From the NCBI GenBank assembly GCA_036559465.1, contig DATBTC010000098.1, forward strand, positions 1 through 8,789: DNA of 8,789 nucleotides, read 5' to 3'. This DNA comes from JAHFPN01 sp036559465 (lineage in GTDB: Bacteria; Pseudomonadota; Alphaproteobacteria; Rhizobiales; Xanthobacteraceae). The translations under genes were made by a program, and so were the position numbers. A model generated the notes under the pieces. The model worked only from the letters and a program-made list of their open reading frames with translations. It did no database searches and was not told where the DNA came from. Positions 1 to 6,546 of the stretch are shown piece by piece. Numbering within the stretch: position 1 is the first letter of the stretch; every line of letters starts with the position of its first letter.

Positions 1-634
1 CGGATCGATCGACAACATCGACCCCGACGTGATGGAGCGCGGCGGCTACGACGTGGTTGTGACCGTGCGCGGTCCCAAGCGCTCCTTCATCACGCGGCAC
101 AAAGCTCGCCTGCTCGGTATCTGGGTCAATACGGAATCGCGAGAGTTCGTCGAAGTGCCGGCTTATCTCGCGGTCTCGACCAACCGCCTACCGGCCAATA
201 TCGGTGCTCCCGATTTCCTTCGGCGGCTTCGCATCGGTCTCGTCAACAATTTGCTCACGCAACGGATCGGCGCCGACGTCGCAGACGTGCACGCGCAGGA
301 TCCGTTCCGCGCTGGATTCATCCGGGTGAAGAGCGCGGAAGGAATGTTCCGCGAGGAGCCGAACGGCGTCACGTATCTCGGCAACAGCTTGTTTCGCACC
401 TCGGTGCCGATCCCCGGCACGGCGCCGACCGGCACCTACGAAGTGGAGACACTCCTGATCGCGGCGGGCGCGCTTGTCACTCGCGAGACGACGGCGATCG
501 AAGTCGTAAAAGTGGGATTTGAGGCGGTGATCGCCCAAGCCGCGCGCGACCAGCGGTTGGACTACGGCCTCGGTACGGCGCTGCTCGCGCTTCTGACCGG
601 CCTGCTCGCAAGTCTAGTGTTCCGCCGCGACTGA
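1..634 (+). CDS. TIGR02186 family (Alph_Pro_TM) membrane-anchored protein, 5' partial
   Basis: The reading frame is open from base 2, so the gene begins before the window. About 210 codons are visible, ending in TGA at 632-634. The visible part opens with GSIDNIDPDV and runs through GYDVVVTVRGP and LLGIWVNTES, which I recognise as the conserved N-terminal core of the TIGR02186/Alph_Pro_TM family of alphaproteobacterial proteins. An internal GTG at 29 and ATG at 32 are not the true start, because conserved residues precede them. The C-terminus (YGLGTALLALLTGLLASLVF, then RRD) is one transmembrane helix with a positive tail, so the bulk probably lies in the periplasm and the tail in the cytoplasm. 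Function is unknown. From memory, these genes often sit beside TauE/SafE-type sulfite/anion exporters; that neighbour would lie upstream, outside the window. The last 73 bp overlap the end of the converging methyltransferase gene. Confidence 0.85.
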   Translation, partial: GSIDNIDPDVMERGGYDVVVTVRGPKRSFITRHKARLLGIWVNTESREFVEVPAYLAVSTNRLPANIGAPDFLRRLRIGLVNNLLTQRIGADVADVHAQDPFRAGFIRVKSAEGMFREEPNGVTYLGNSLFRTSVPIPGTAPTGTYEVETLLIAAGALVTRETTAIEVVKVGFEAVIAQAARDQRLDYGLGTALLALLTGLLASLVFRRD

Positions 635-1578
635 GCGCCGCGCCGCGAAAGCACGGCCAACAGACCCGCGACCGGCTTGCCCTTTTCCGTACGCGTCGAG
701 GCGCGCTCAAGGACGGCGACGTCGAGGCGTGCTGCCTTGGCGGCCTCGCGCACGTGTTTCTCGCCATGAGCGAAGCGCAACGCTTCATGCAAAACGACGC
801 CGCCGCCGCGGTGGGTCTCGATGGTGAATGCCACCAGCCCGCCGGGAGCGAGCCGTTCGCGGACCGCCGCGAGCACAGGCCGCAGGTCCTGCAAATACGT
901 GAACACGTCGGCCGCAAGCACCAAGTCGAAATCGCCCTCTTCTTCGTCGAGGAACTCGACAAGGTCGCCAACCGCGACGCGATCGTAGATTTCCTTGGCC
1001 TGGGCATGGGTGATCATGCCGGGCGAAAGATCGACGCCGACAAGATCGCTTGCAAGCTCGCGGATCTCCGCGCCCATCAGGCCGGTGCCGCAGCCCAGAT
1101 CCAGCACGCGCAGGAACCGCGCCGGCTTCCTGCGCGCCTTGGCGGTCCGCTCGACCGCTTCGCGCAACATCTGCGGGCCGCGATAGGAGAGCGTCTGCAG
1201 GAGATCGTTCTCGAAGCGCGCTGCGTTCTGGTCGAACAGCGTGCGCACATAGGCCGGTGGCATGCCTTCGGGTTTGCGCTTCTCCAGCCGCGCGAGCCTG
1301 AGGCTCGCGCCTAGCTTGTCTTCCGGATCGAGCGTCACCACGCGCCGATAGGCGCCGATCGCTTCGTCGCGCTCGCCGGTGCGCTCAAGCACCTCGCCGA
1401 GCATGAACCACGCAGCGAGAAAGCCCGGCGCTGTTTCGATTGTTTCACGCAGAAGATCGATCGTGCTCGCGGTATCGCCGCGTGCGAGCAGACCGCGCGC
1501 CCAGTCAACGCGGCGGTCGAGCGAGAAATCGCCGGAAGAAAGTGAAAGAGAAGTGTTCGCCAACATTTTCAACATCAT
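562..1578 (-). CDS. TPR-containing class I SAM-dependent methyltransferase (COG4976-like)
   Basis: The product has 338 residues. Residues about 22-96 form tetratricopeptide repeats (DTASTIDLLRETIETAPGFL; AWFMLGEVLERTGERDEAIG), a protein-binding scaffold. Residues about 110-312 form a Rossmann methyltransferase domain. SAM-binding motif I is VLDLGCGTGL (158-167), the acidic ribose-binding residue is D183 in VGVDLSPGM, motif IV is FDLVLAADVFTYL, and LAPGGLVAFTIE is the strand before the last helix. This order matches the predicted TPR methyltransferases of COG4976. The substrate cannot be told from sequence. The start is uncertain: ATG codons lie at 1578, 1575 and 1566 and none has a strong Shine-Dalgarno. 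After residue 313 an Arg/Ser-rich tail of about 25 residues looks unlike the family core, and all but its first residue or so is encoded antisense to the end of the TIGR02186 gene. The gene diverges from the small membrane protein gene at 1678. Confidence 0.88.
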   Translation of the reverse strand: MMLKMLANTSLSLSSGDFSLDRRVDWARGLLARGDTASTIDLLRETIETAPGFLAAWFMLGEVLERTGERDEAIGAYRRVVTLDPEDKLGASLRLARLEKRKPEGMPPAYVRTLFDQNAARFENDLLQTLSYRGPQMLREAVERTAKARRKPARFLRVLDLGCGTGLMGAEIRELASDLVGVDLSPGMITHAQAKEIYDRVAVGDLVEFLDEEEGDFDLVLAADVFTYLQDLRPVLAAVRERLAPGGLVAFTIETHRGGGVVLHEALRFAHGEKHVREAAKAARLDVAVLERASTRTEKGKPVAGLLAVLSRRGAQSRRNTRLASRPVRSASSAVPRP

Positions 1579-1601
1579 CCAGTAGTTTGCATTGATCGTT
1601 C

Positions 1602-1620
1602 GGTCAAGTGCCGCTTGACA
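1602..1620. promoter_or_regulatory. Inverted repeat with back-to-back -35-like elements in a divergent promoter region
   Basis: GTCAAG (1603-1608) and CTTGAC (1614-1619) are perfect 6-bp arms around a 5-bp spacer, midway in the 99-bp gap between the divergent genes at 1578 and 1678. The right arm contains TTGACA (1615-1620), a perfect -35 hexamer for the rightward gene. The left arm read leftward gives TTGACC (1607-1602). Neither has a good -10 box at 17 bp: the rightward candidate is AGATGT and the leftward one TACTGG, directly before the ATG at 1578. It could be a shared promoter core or an operator. Confidence 0.35.
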
Positions 1621-1677
1621 TTTTCTTGCGCACTGTCAGATGTGCACGCGAGCGGAAAATTTCAAGATGAGCGCACA

Positions 1678-1941
1678 ATGAATCGATTTTTTGGCGGATC
1701 GCCGGTCGGAGTGATCGTTCGACTCGTGCTGTTGTCGATCGTCATCGGCGTATTGCTCGCCGCACTCGGAGTCGATCCGTGGAACATCTGGCGCAGTCTC
1801 GAGTCGCTCGTGCGCCGCGTCATGAGCATGGGCTTCGAAGCGGTCGAATGGGTGTGGCGCTATTTCGTGCTCGGCGCCGTGATCGTGATTCCGATCTGGC
1901 TCATCATGCGGCTCATCCGCGCCGGCCGCGGAAAGACTTGA
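1678..1941 (+). CDS. Small two-helix inner membrane protein, DUF6460-like
   Basis: The product has 87 residues, starting at ATG 1678 (MNRFFGGSPVGVIVRL). Upstream in-frame codons run back to a TTG at 1615, but that TTG is part of a -35-like TTGACA and the residues between look non-coding. Residues about 11-31 form one hydrophobic helix (LVLLSIVIGVLLAALGV) and about 62-80 a second (YFVLGAVIVIPIWLIMRLI), joined by an amphipathic stretch with three Trp residues (W35, W38 and W58), followed by W60. The tail RAGRGKT is basic, which suggests a cytoplasmic C-terminus. The pattern matches my recollection of the DUF6460 family, short membrane proteins of Rhizobiales with no known function. The Shine-Dalgarno is weak. 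The TGA stop lies 3 bp from the converging pyrD stop. Alternative: an unrelated small membrane protein with the same topology. Confidence 0.78.
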   Translation: MNRFFGGSPVGVIVRLVLLSIVIGVLLAALGVDPWNIWRSLESLVRRVMSMGFEAVEWVWRYFVLGAVIVIPIWLIMRLIRAGRGKT

Positions 1942-1944
1942 ACC

Positions 1945-3048
1945 TCACGCCGGCCACGGCGCGCGCACGATCTCGCGTGTATCGGCACCCACGATCTCCG
2001 TGATCTTTCCGATCTTTTCGCGCTCGAGCCGGTGCACCAGCCCGCGCTTGATGGTTGCGACCAGGGAAAATCCTTTATAAATCAACGCAGTATAGAGCTG
2101 CACGAGCGCGGCACCCGCGCGCATTTTCTGCCACGCCGCTTCCGCCGAATCGACACCGCCGACACCGACAAGCGGAAACGCGCCTTCGGCGCGCAGATAA
2201 GTTTCGGCGAGCATCCGCGTCGAGAGCGAGAACAGCGGCCGGCCCGAGAGCCCGCCTTCTTCGCGCGCGGCACGATCGCGCAATGACCGTGGACGCGCGA
2301 TGGTGGTGTTGGCGATAATGATTCCGTCGATGCCGCGCTTGCGTGCAACCGCCACCACACCGTCGAGTTCGCTCAGCGAAAGATCGGGAGCGATCTTCAG
2401 AAGCACCGGTTTTTTTCCGGCGCGCGCCGCCGCTCGCTCGCGCGCCTCCGTGACGCGCGCGACCAGATCGTCGAGCGCCGCCCCGAATTGCAGATCGCGC
2501 AGCCCCGGTGTGTTCGGTGAGGAAATGTTAACCGTGAGATAATCCGCCTCCGCGGCGAAGGTCTTGATGCCCTCGACATAGTCGGCAGCACGGTCAAGTG
2601 ATTCGCGGTTCGCCCCCACATTGACGCCCAAGATCCCAAAAACCCCGCCGGTCCCGCTGCGCGCTCGCGCTGTCAAACGATTGTGCGCCGCGGCAAAGCC
2701 ACTATTGTTGAAACCGAGGCGATTGACGACCGCCTCGTCGGCCGGAAGACGGAAGACGCGCGGGCGCGGATTCCCCGATTGCGCCTTTGGCGTCAGCGTT
2801 CCCGCCTCGACGAAGCCGAAGCCGATTTTCAAAGCCGCATCCGGCACTTCCGCATCCTTGTCGAACCCGGCGGCAAGCCCCACAGGATTGGAGAATAGGA
2901 GGCCGAACGCCTCGACCTTGAGCCGCGGATCGTCGGCGGGAGATGGCGGCAGGGGCACCGTTTTCAGCGCCAGGAGCGCAAGCCGGTGCGCATCCTCGGC
3001 GTCCAAGAGCCGTGCGAAGGGAAGCCCCAAGTCTAGCAGTGGGATCAA
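1945..3048 (-). CDS. pyrD: Dihydroorotate dehydrogenase (quinone), class 2
   Basis: This enzyme oxidises dihydroorotate to orotate, the fourth step of pyrimidine synthesis, passing electrons through FMN to the membrane quinone pool. The 367 residues fit class 2. The N-terminal segment (about 1-38, DLGLPFARLLDAEDAHRLAL) is the membrane-associating helical extension. Core motifs are GLAAGFDKDAE (57-67), VVNRLGFNN (107-115), VNVGANRES (142-150), NISSPNTPGLR (174-184; S177 is the expected catalytic base), LLKIAPDLS with K218, IIANTT with N247, EGGLSGRPL, and the FMN-phosphate loop LVGVGGVDS followed by GAALVQLYT. No key residue is missing. The start is TTG at 3048: an in-frame TAA lies four codons upstream, and a GGGGG stretch about 9 bases before TTG can serve as ribosome binding site. 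It is monocistronic here and diverges from the S24 regulator gene. Confidence 0.96.
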   Translation of the reverse strand: MIPLLDLGLPFARLLDAEDAHRLALLALKTVPLPPSPADDPRLKVEAFGLLFSNPVGLAAGFDKDAEVPDAALKIGFGFVEAGTLTPKAQSGNPRPRVFRLPADEAVVNRLGFNNSGFAAAHNRLTARARSGTGGVFGILGVNVGANRESLDRAADYVEGIKTFAAEADYLTVNISSPNTPGLRDLQFGAALDDLVARVTEARERAAARAGKKPVLLKIAPDLSLSELDGVVAVARKRGIDGIIIANTTIARPRSLRDRAAREEGGLSGRPLFSLSTRMLAETYLRAEGAFPLVGVGGVDSAEAAWQKMRAGAALVQLYTALIYKGFSLVATIKRGLVHRLEREKIGKITEIVGADTREIVRAPWPA

Positions 3049-3272
3049 GCGCGGTTACCCCCGGGCAATGGGACAAAGGTCGGGCGTTTTAGCCCCGCGC
3101 GGTCGATGGCCGCCTGCCTGCTCATGATCCGGCGCGACGCTATCGGCGGCGCCCCTTGGCTGCAAGCGGGCCCGCCTGCACCTATCACGGGAAATTTATG
3201 TGAATACCCCCGATGATGGCTAGACGAAACCATTCTGGGTGATTATTCCTACTACTATACGATCTTCATCGA
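3049..3272. other. Divergent intergenic region between pyrD and the S24 regulator
   Basis: These 224 bp separate two divergent genes and must hold both promoters. The part next to pyrD is GC-rich. The part next to the regulator is AT-rich, with TACTAT (3253-3258) and TATACG (3256-3261) as possible rightward -10 elements, but no convincing -35 at 16-18 bp. ATGG (3216-3219) and CCAT (3230-3233) form a short inverted repeat with a 10-bp spacer that might be an operator for the neighbouring regulator. I see no alphaproteobacterial SOS box (GTTC-N7-GTTC). A 62-codon minus-strand frame ends overlapping the pyrD start but shows no coding signal I trust. Confidence 0.4.
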
Positions 3273-3926
3273 GTGGCGGAGCCTCAATTGGCCAATCTTT
3301 CCCATCCGCGCGTCTGGGCCGCAATCGACCGGCTGGCTGAGCGCTATGGTTTCTCGGCCTCGGGGCTGGCCAAGAAGGCCGGACTCGACCCGACTTCTTT
3401 CAACCGCTCCAAGCGCCTCGGCCCCGACGGCCGCCCGCGCTGGCCCTCGACCGAATCGATTGCAAAAATCCTGCACGTGACCGGCGCCAGCGTCGAGGAA
3501 TACATCGCGCTGCTCGACGCCAAGTCCTCCAAACGCGCGCCACGGCCCTTGCCGCTCATCGGCTTCGCCGAGGCCGGCACCGGCGGCTATTTCGACGACG
3601 GCGGTTTCCCGGTCGGCTCCGGCTGGGACGCGGTTCCGTTTCCGAGTATCGACGACGAGCACGCCTACGCGCTCGAAGTCTCCGGCGATTCCATGGAGCC
3701 GCTCTATCGCGACGGCGACATCCTCTTGATCTCGCCGGGCGCGACCGTGCGCAAAGGCGACCGCGTTGTCGTGAAAACCAAGGACGGCGAGGTCTTGGCC
3801 AAGGAGCTGAAGCGCAAATCGGCAAAATCGATCGAGCTGCGCTCGCTCAATCCCTCGCACCGGGATCGCGTGTTGCCGGCCTCCGAGGTGGACTGGATCG
3901 CCCGCATCTTGTGGGCGAGTCAGTAA
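3273..3926 (+). CDS. Helix-turn-helix regulator with S24 (LexA-like) serine peptidase domain
   Basis: The product has 217 residues if it starts at GTG 3273. Residues about 10-82 form a helix-turn-helix DNA-binding region (VWAAIDRLAERYGFSASGLA, then DPTSFNRSKR and WPSTESIAKIL). Residues about 92-215 form a LexA/UmuD-fold S24 peptidase. The Ser-Lys dyad is intact: S140 in EVSGDSMEP and K177 in VLAKELKRK. An Ala-Gly pair (A101-G102 in FAEAGTGG) sits where LexA and phage repressors cut themselves, so regulated self-cleavage is possible. A TTG at 3288 is a rival start (212 residues): it has GGAG six bases upstream, which the GTG lacks, and homologous-looking sequence begins just after it (LSHPRVW). 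Targets are unknown. No phage genes lie nearby, so it looks like a resident chromosomal regulator. Its TAA stop is 1 bp from the converging synthetase stop. Confidence 0.9.
   Translation: MAEPQLANLSHPRVWAAIDRLAERYGFSASGLAKKAGLDPTSFNRSKRLGPDGRPRWPSTESIAKILHVTGASVEEYIALLDAKSSKRAPRPLPLIGFAEAGTGGYFDDGGFPVGSGWDAVPFPSIDDEHAYALEVSGDSMEPLYRDGDILLISPGATVRKGDRVVVKTKDGEVLAKELKRKSAKSIELRSLNPSHRDRVLPASEVDWIARILWASQ
3898..3918 (+). terminator. Hairpin at the converging gene ends, no U-run
   Basis: TCGCCCGCA (3898-3906) pairs with TGTGGGCGA (3910-3918) around a TCT loop, a 9-bp stem with one G-U pair. It lies in the last codons of the S24 gene, just past the synthetase stop at 3928. No T-run follows on either strand, so intrinsic termination is doubtful; it may slow converging polymerases or protect 3' ends. 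The pairing is better in the plus-strand RNA than in the minus-strand RNA, where the G-U becomes an A-C mismatch. Confidence 0.25.
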
Positions 3927-3927
3927 G

Positions 3928-5571
3928 TCACGCCGAACGCGCCAGCGCCCCGTCGATCATCCCGACAGTGTTCTCGATGCCATAGACGGCGACGAAGGAG
4001 CCGAAGCGCGGTCCCTTCTCCTGCCCGAGCAGCACATGATAGAGCATATTGAACCATTCAAGCGACACACCCGGCTTGCCGTCCTTGGTCTTGCCCTTAC
4101 CGCTGGTGTCGAGGAACGGCGGCCGCCGCCCGATCTCATACACCACGTCCTGGATCTGCTCGGCGGTGGCGCTTACAGGAAGCTGCGAGAGCGCATCGCG
4201 CAGCGCCGCCAGCGCCTCGCGTTCCTGCGCGGTCGGCTCGCGGAATTTCTTCGCCGGCAGCACGAAATCGCGGAAATAGTGGATCGCATATTCCACGTTC
4301 GCCTTGAGCTTCGGGTGCGTTTGCGGCGTCACGTCCGGCCGGTAGCGCTTGATGAAGCCCCACAGCGTCTCGGCGTTCTCAGCGTTCGAGGATGAAACCA
4401 GCGTCAGCAGCATGGAGAACGGGGTCGGAATTTCCGACGGCGGCGGATTGCCCAAATGGATGTGCCAGACCGGGTTGCCGAGGCGCTGCTTCCAGTCCTG
4501 CTTCGGATAAGCGTCCAGGAACTGCTGGTACTCGTCCATGTGGCGCGGGATGACGTCGAAATAGAGCCGCTTGGCCGCCCTCGGCTCGCGATACATGAAG
4601 AGCGAAAGGCTCTCCGGGCTCGCATAGCGCAGCCATTCTTCGATCGTGATGCCGTTGCCCTTGGACTTCGAAATCTTCTGCCCCTTCTCGTCGAGAAAGA
4701 GCTCGTAATTGAAGCCCTCCGGCGGCTCCGCGCCGAGCGCGCGCGCGATCTGACCCGAGAGCTTCACCGAGTCGATCAGGTCCTTGCCCGCCATCTCGTA
4801 GTCGACCCCGAGCGCGACCCAGCGCATGGCCCAGTCCGGCTTCCATTGCAGCTTGCAGCGCCCGCCGGTGACCGGGCTTTCCATGCGCTCCTTGGTGTCG
4901 GGGTCTTCGTAGACCACCGTGCCGCGCTTCTTGTCGTGCTCCAGAATCGGCACCTGCAGCACCGCGCCGGTGCGCGGCGAGATCGGCAGGAACGGCGAAT
5001 AGGTCGCTGCACGCTCCTCGCGCAGCGAGGGCAGCATGATCTCCATCACTTGCTCGTAACGATCGAGCACCAAGAGCAGCGTCGGGTCGAAGCGGCCGGC
5101 GGCGTAGCAGGCGGTCGATGACAGGAATTCGTACTCGAACCCGAACTGATCGAGGAACGCGCGCAGCCGCGCGTTATTGTGCTCGCCAAAGCTCGGGTGG
5201 GTGCCGAACGGGTCGGGCACGCGCGTCAGCGGCTGCCCGAGATACTTCGTGAGCATATCCTTCTGCGGCACGTTGTCGGGCACTTTGCGGAGCCCATCCA
5301 TGTCGTCGGAAAAACAGACCAGCCGCGTCTTGATCTTGTCCTCGGTGAGCACCTGGAAGGCGTGCTGCACCATGCTGGTGCGCGCCACCTCGCCGAACGT
5401 GCCGATATGCGGCAGGCCCGACGGGCCATAGCCGGTCTCGAACAGCACCTCGGCCTTGGGCCGCTGCTTCAAGCGCTGGACGAGCTTGCGCGCCTCCTCG
5501 AACGGCCAGGCGTTCGACTGCTCTGCGAACTCGCGCAACGTGTTTGCGACTTCCGCGGCCGGCGCGGCCAT
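3928..5571 (-). CDS. lysS: Lysine--tRNA ligase, class I (archaeal type)
   Basis: This enzyme attaches lysine to tRNA-Lys in the cytoplasm using ATP. The 547 residues carry class I signatures: GYGPSGLPHIGTFGEV (47-62, HIGH motif as HIGT 55-58) and KISKSKGNG (299-307, KMSKS motif), with a Rossmann catalytic domain between and a helical anticodon-binding C-terminal half. DWAMRWVALGVDYEMAGKD (246-264) is the conserved catalytic-domain strand. It is therefore unrelated in fold to the class II LysRS of most bacteria; class I LysRS is known in archaea, spirochaetes and many alphaproteobacteria, where it is also called lysK. The start is ATG at 5571, with AAGGAG six bases upstream. The frame stays open to 5652, but that extension overlaps the end of the upstream gene and reads as non-family sequence. 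Only 20 bp separate it from the solute-binding protein stop, so the two are probably cotranscribed. Confidence 0.96.
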   Translation of the reverse strand: MAAPAAEVANTLREFAEQSNAWPFEEARKLVQRLKQRPKAEVLFETGYGPSGLPHIGTFGEVARTSMVQHAFQVLTEDKIKTRLVCFSDDMDGLRKVPDNVPQKDMLTKYLGQPLTRVPDPFGTHPSFGEHNNARLRAFLDQFGFEYEFLSSTACYAAGRFDPTLLLVLDRYEQVMEIMLPSLREERAATYSPFLPISPRTGAVLQVPILEHDKKRGTVVYEDPDTKERMESPVTGGRCKLQWKPDWAMRWVALGVDYEMAGKDLIDSVKLSGQIARALGAEPPEGFNYELFLDEKGQKISKSKGNGITIEEWLRYASPESLSLFMYREPRAAKRLYFDVIPRHMDEYQQFLDAYPKQDWKQRLGNPVWHIHLGNPPPSEIPTPFSMLLTLVSSSNAENAETLWGFIKRYRPDVTPQTHPKLKANVEYAIHYFRDFVLPAKKFREPTAQEREALAALRDALSQLPVSATAEQIQDVVYEIGRRPPFLDTSGKGKTKDGKPGVSLEWFNMLYHVLLGQEKGPRFGSFVAVYGIENTVGMIDGALARSA

Positions 5572-5591
5572 CGTCTTCTCCTTGGACTGCT

Positions 5592-6494
5592 TCAGTAAAA
5601 GCCGACCGGGAAATAGCGCAAATAGAGGTCGGTGTAGACGCCTTTTTCCCATACCCGGAACAGCGCGTAGTCGAGCGCGCGCTTGAGCGCGTCGTTGCCC
5701 TTCTTCACTGCGATGCCGACGCCCTCGCCGAAGTAGCGGCTCTCGGTGAAGGGCCCGCCGCGGAACGCGCAGCAGTTCGCCGAATCGCGCCCGTTCAGCC
5801 AGAAGGCGAGCGCGATGCCGTCGCCGAACACGAGATCAACCTCGCCGCGCTTGAGCGCCGCGAGCGCATTCTCGAAATGGGCCTGCGGCTGGATCGCGGC
5901 TTCGGCGAAGAAGGCGCGCAAGTAAACATCGTGCGCCGTGCCGGCGACGACCGCTACGCGCTTGCCGGCGACCGTCTCGGGCGTCGCGTCCTTCAAGTCG
6001 AAATCCTTGCGCGCGATGAAGCGAGCGGGCGAGCGGTAGTAGCGCTCGGTGAAGTCGAGGCGCTTGCGCGTCTCTGGATTGATGGCGAGCGAGGCGATGA
6101 TCGCGTCGCCTTTTCCTTCATCCATCGCCTCGAGCAACGTATCGAAGCGGCGCACCTGGATCGTACATTGAATGGCAAGTTCCGTGCAGATCGCACGCGC
6201 CAGATCGACGTTGAAGCCGATCGGCTGACCGTCCGGCCCCTTGAAGTTGAACGGCGGATAATCCTCCTCGGTGAAGAAGCGGATCATGGTGATGCGGCCG
6301 GGCTCCGGCTTCTCCGGCCGCCGCTTCGGATCCCAGAACCCCGGCACGAACACGCGCTGCGGCGCCTGCGCCAATGCGGACCCGATCATGGGAAGCAGCA
6401 ACGCGAGCGTGACAGCGCCGCAAACCGTCCGCCGCACCCAGAGGGCGCGAGTACGCGGGTCAGGCGCGAGGAATCCGGGCGCTGCGCTGTGCAT
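5592..6494 (-). CDS. Periplasmic solute-binding protein, family 3 (amino-acid-type)
   Basis: The product has 300 residues from ATG 6494. Residues about 20-42 are a signal peptide (RRTVCGAVTLALLLPMIGSA, with cleavage likely after ALA at 42). A Pro-rich linker follows, then an SBP_bac_3 fold from about 68: FFTEEDYPPFNFKGPDGQPI, GFNVDLARAIC, DAIIASLAINPETRKRLDFT, GKRVAVVAGTAHDVYLR, GEVDLVFGDGIALAFWL, and GEGVGIAVKKGNDALKRALD near the end. This is the family of polar amino-acid binding proteins of ABC importers. The ligand is not readable, and no permease or ATPase gene is adjacent, so it is an orphan here. C241-C242 and C103/C110 could form disulfides in the periplasm. The start is uncertain: in-frame ATG 6608 is also possible, but it would put about 57 residues before the signal peptide, and 6494 itself lacks a clear Shine-Dalgarno. 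Confidence 0.88.
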   Translation of the reverse strand: MHSAAPGFLAPDPRTRALWVRRTVCGAVTLALLLPMIGSALAQAPQRVFVPGFWDPKRRPEKPEPGRITMIRFFTEEDYPPFNFKGPDGQPIGFNVDLARAICTELAIQCTIQVRRFDTLLEAMDEGKGDAIIASLAINPETRKRLDFTERYYRSPARFIARKDFDLKDATPETVAGKRVAVVAGTAHDVYLRAFFAEAAIQPQAHFENALAALKRGEVDLVFGDGIALAFWLNGRDSANCCAFRGGPFTESRYFGEGVGIAVKKGNDALKRALDYALFRVWEKGVYTDLYLRYFPVGFY

Positions 6495-6515
6495 AGGTTC
6501 GCCGATGCCGATGGA

Positions 6516-6539
6516 GCGCGAATTTCGCCTCGCGCGAAT
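6516..6539. repeat. Interlocking GCGAA/TTCGC repeats upstream of the solute-binding protein
   Basis: GCGCGAAT occurs twice (6516-6523 and 6532-6539), 16 bp start to start, with TTCGC (6524-6528) between. Thus GCGAA-T-TTCGC (6518-6528) and TTCGC-N5-GCGAA (6524-6538) are overlapping inverted repeats. They lie 22-45 bp upstream of the chosen ATG at 6494, a position suited to an operator. The sequence is also GC-rich enough for this to arise by chance. Confidence 0.3.
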
Positions 6540-6546
6540 CGTTTGT

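Noticed and set aside
754..1314. 186-codon plus-strand frame across the methyltransferase gene
   Set aside because: It is an antisense frame of a gene with clear TPR and SAM-binding motifs. Such long shadow frames are expected in GC-rich DNA and it has no motif of its own.
1916..1932. TCCGCG-CCGGC-CGCGGA hairpin as an intrinsic terminator
   Set aside because: It lies inside the coding end of the small membrane protein gene and has no following T-run; GC-rich DNA gives many such stems.
3045..3233. 62-codon minus-strand frame upstream of pyrD as a gene
   Set aside because: No ribosome binding site before its ATG, no recognisable motif, and a mixed composition typical of intergenic sequence. 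Its overlap with the pyrD start is noted as a finding but is not enough to call a gene.
4456..5121. 221-codon plus-strand frame across the lysyl-tRNA synthetase gene
   Set aside because: Antisense shadow of an enzyme with intact HIGH and KMSKS motifs.
5572..5652. N-terminal extension of lysyl-tRNA synthetase to 5652
   Set aside because: The 27 extra residues overlap the end of the solute-binding protein gene, and ATG 5571 has AAGGAG at the right distance.
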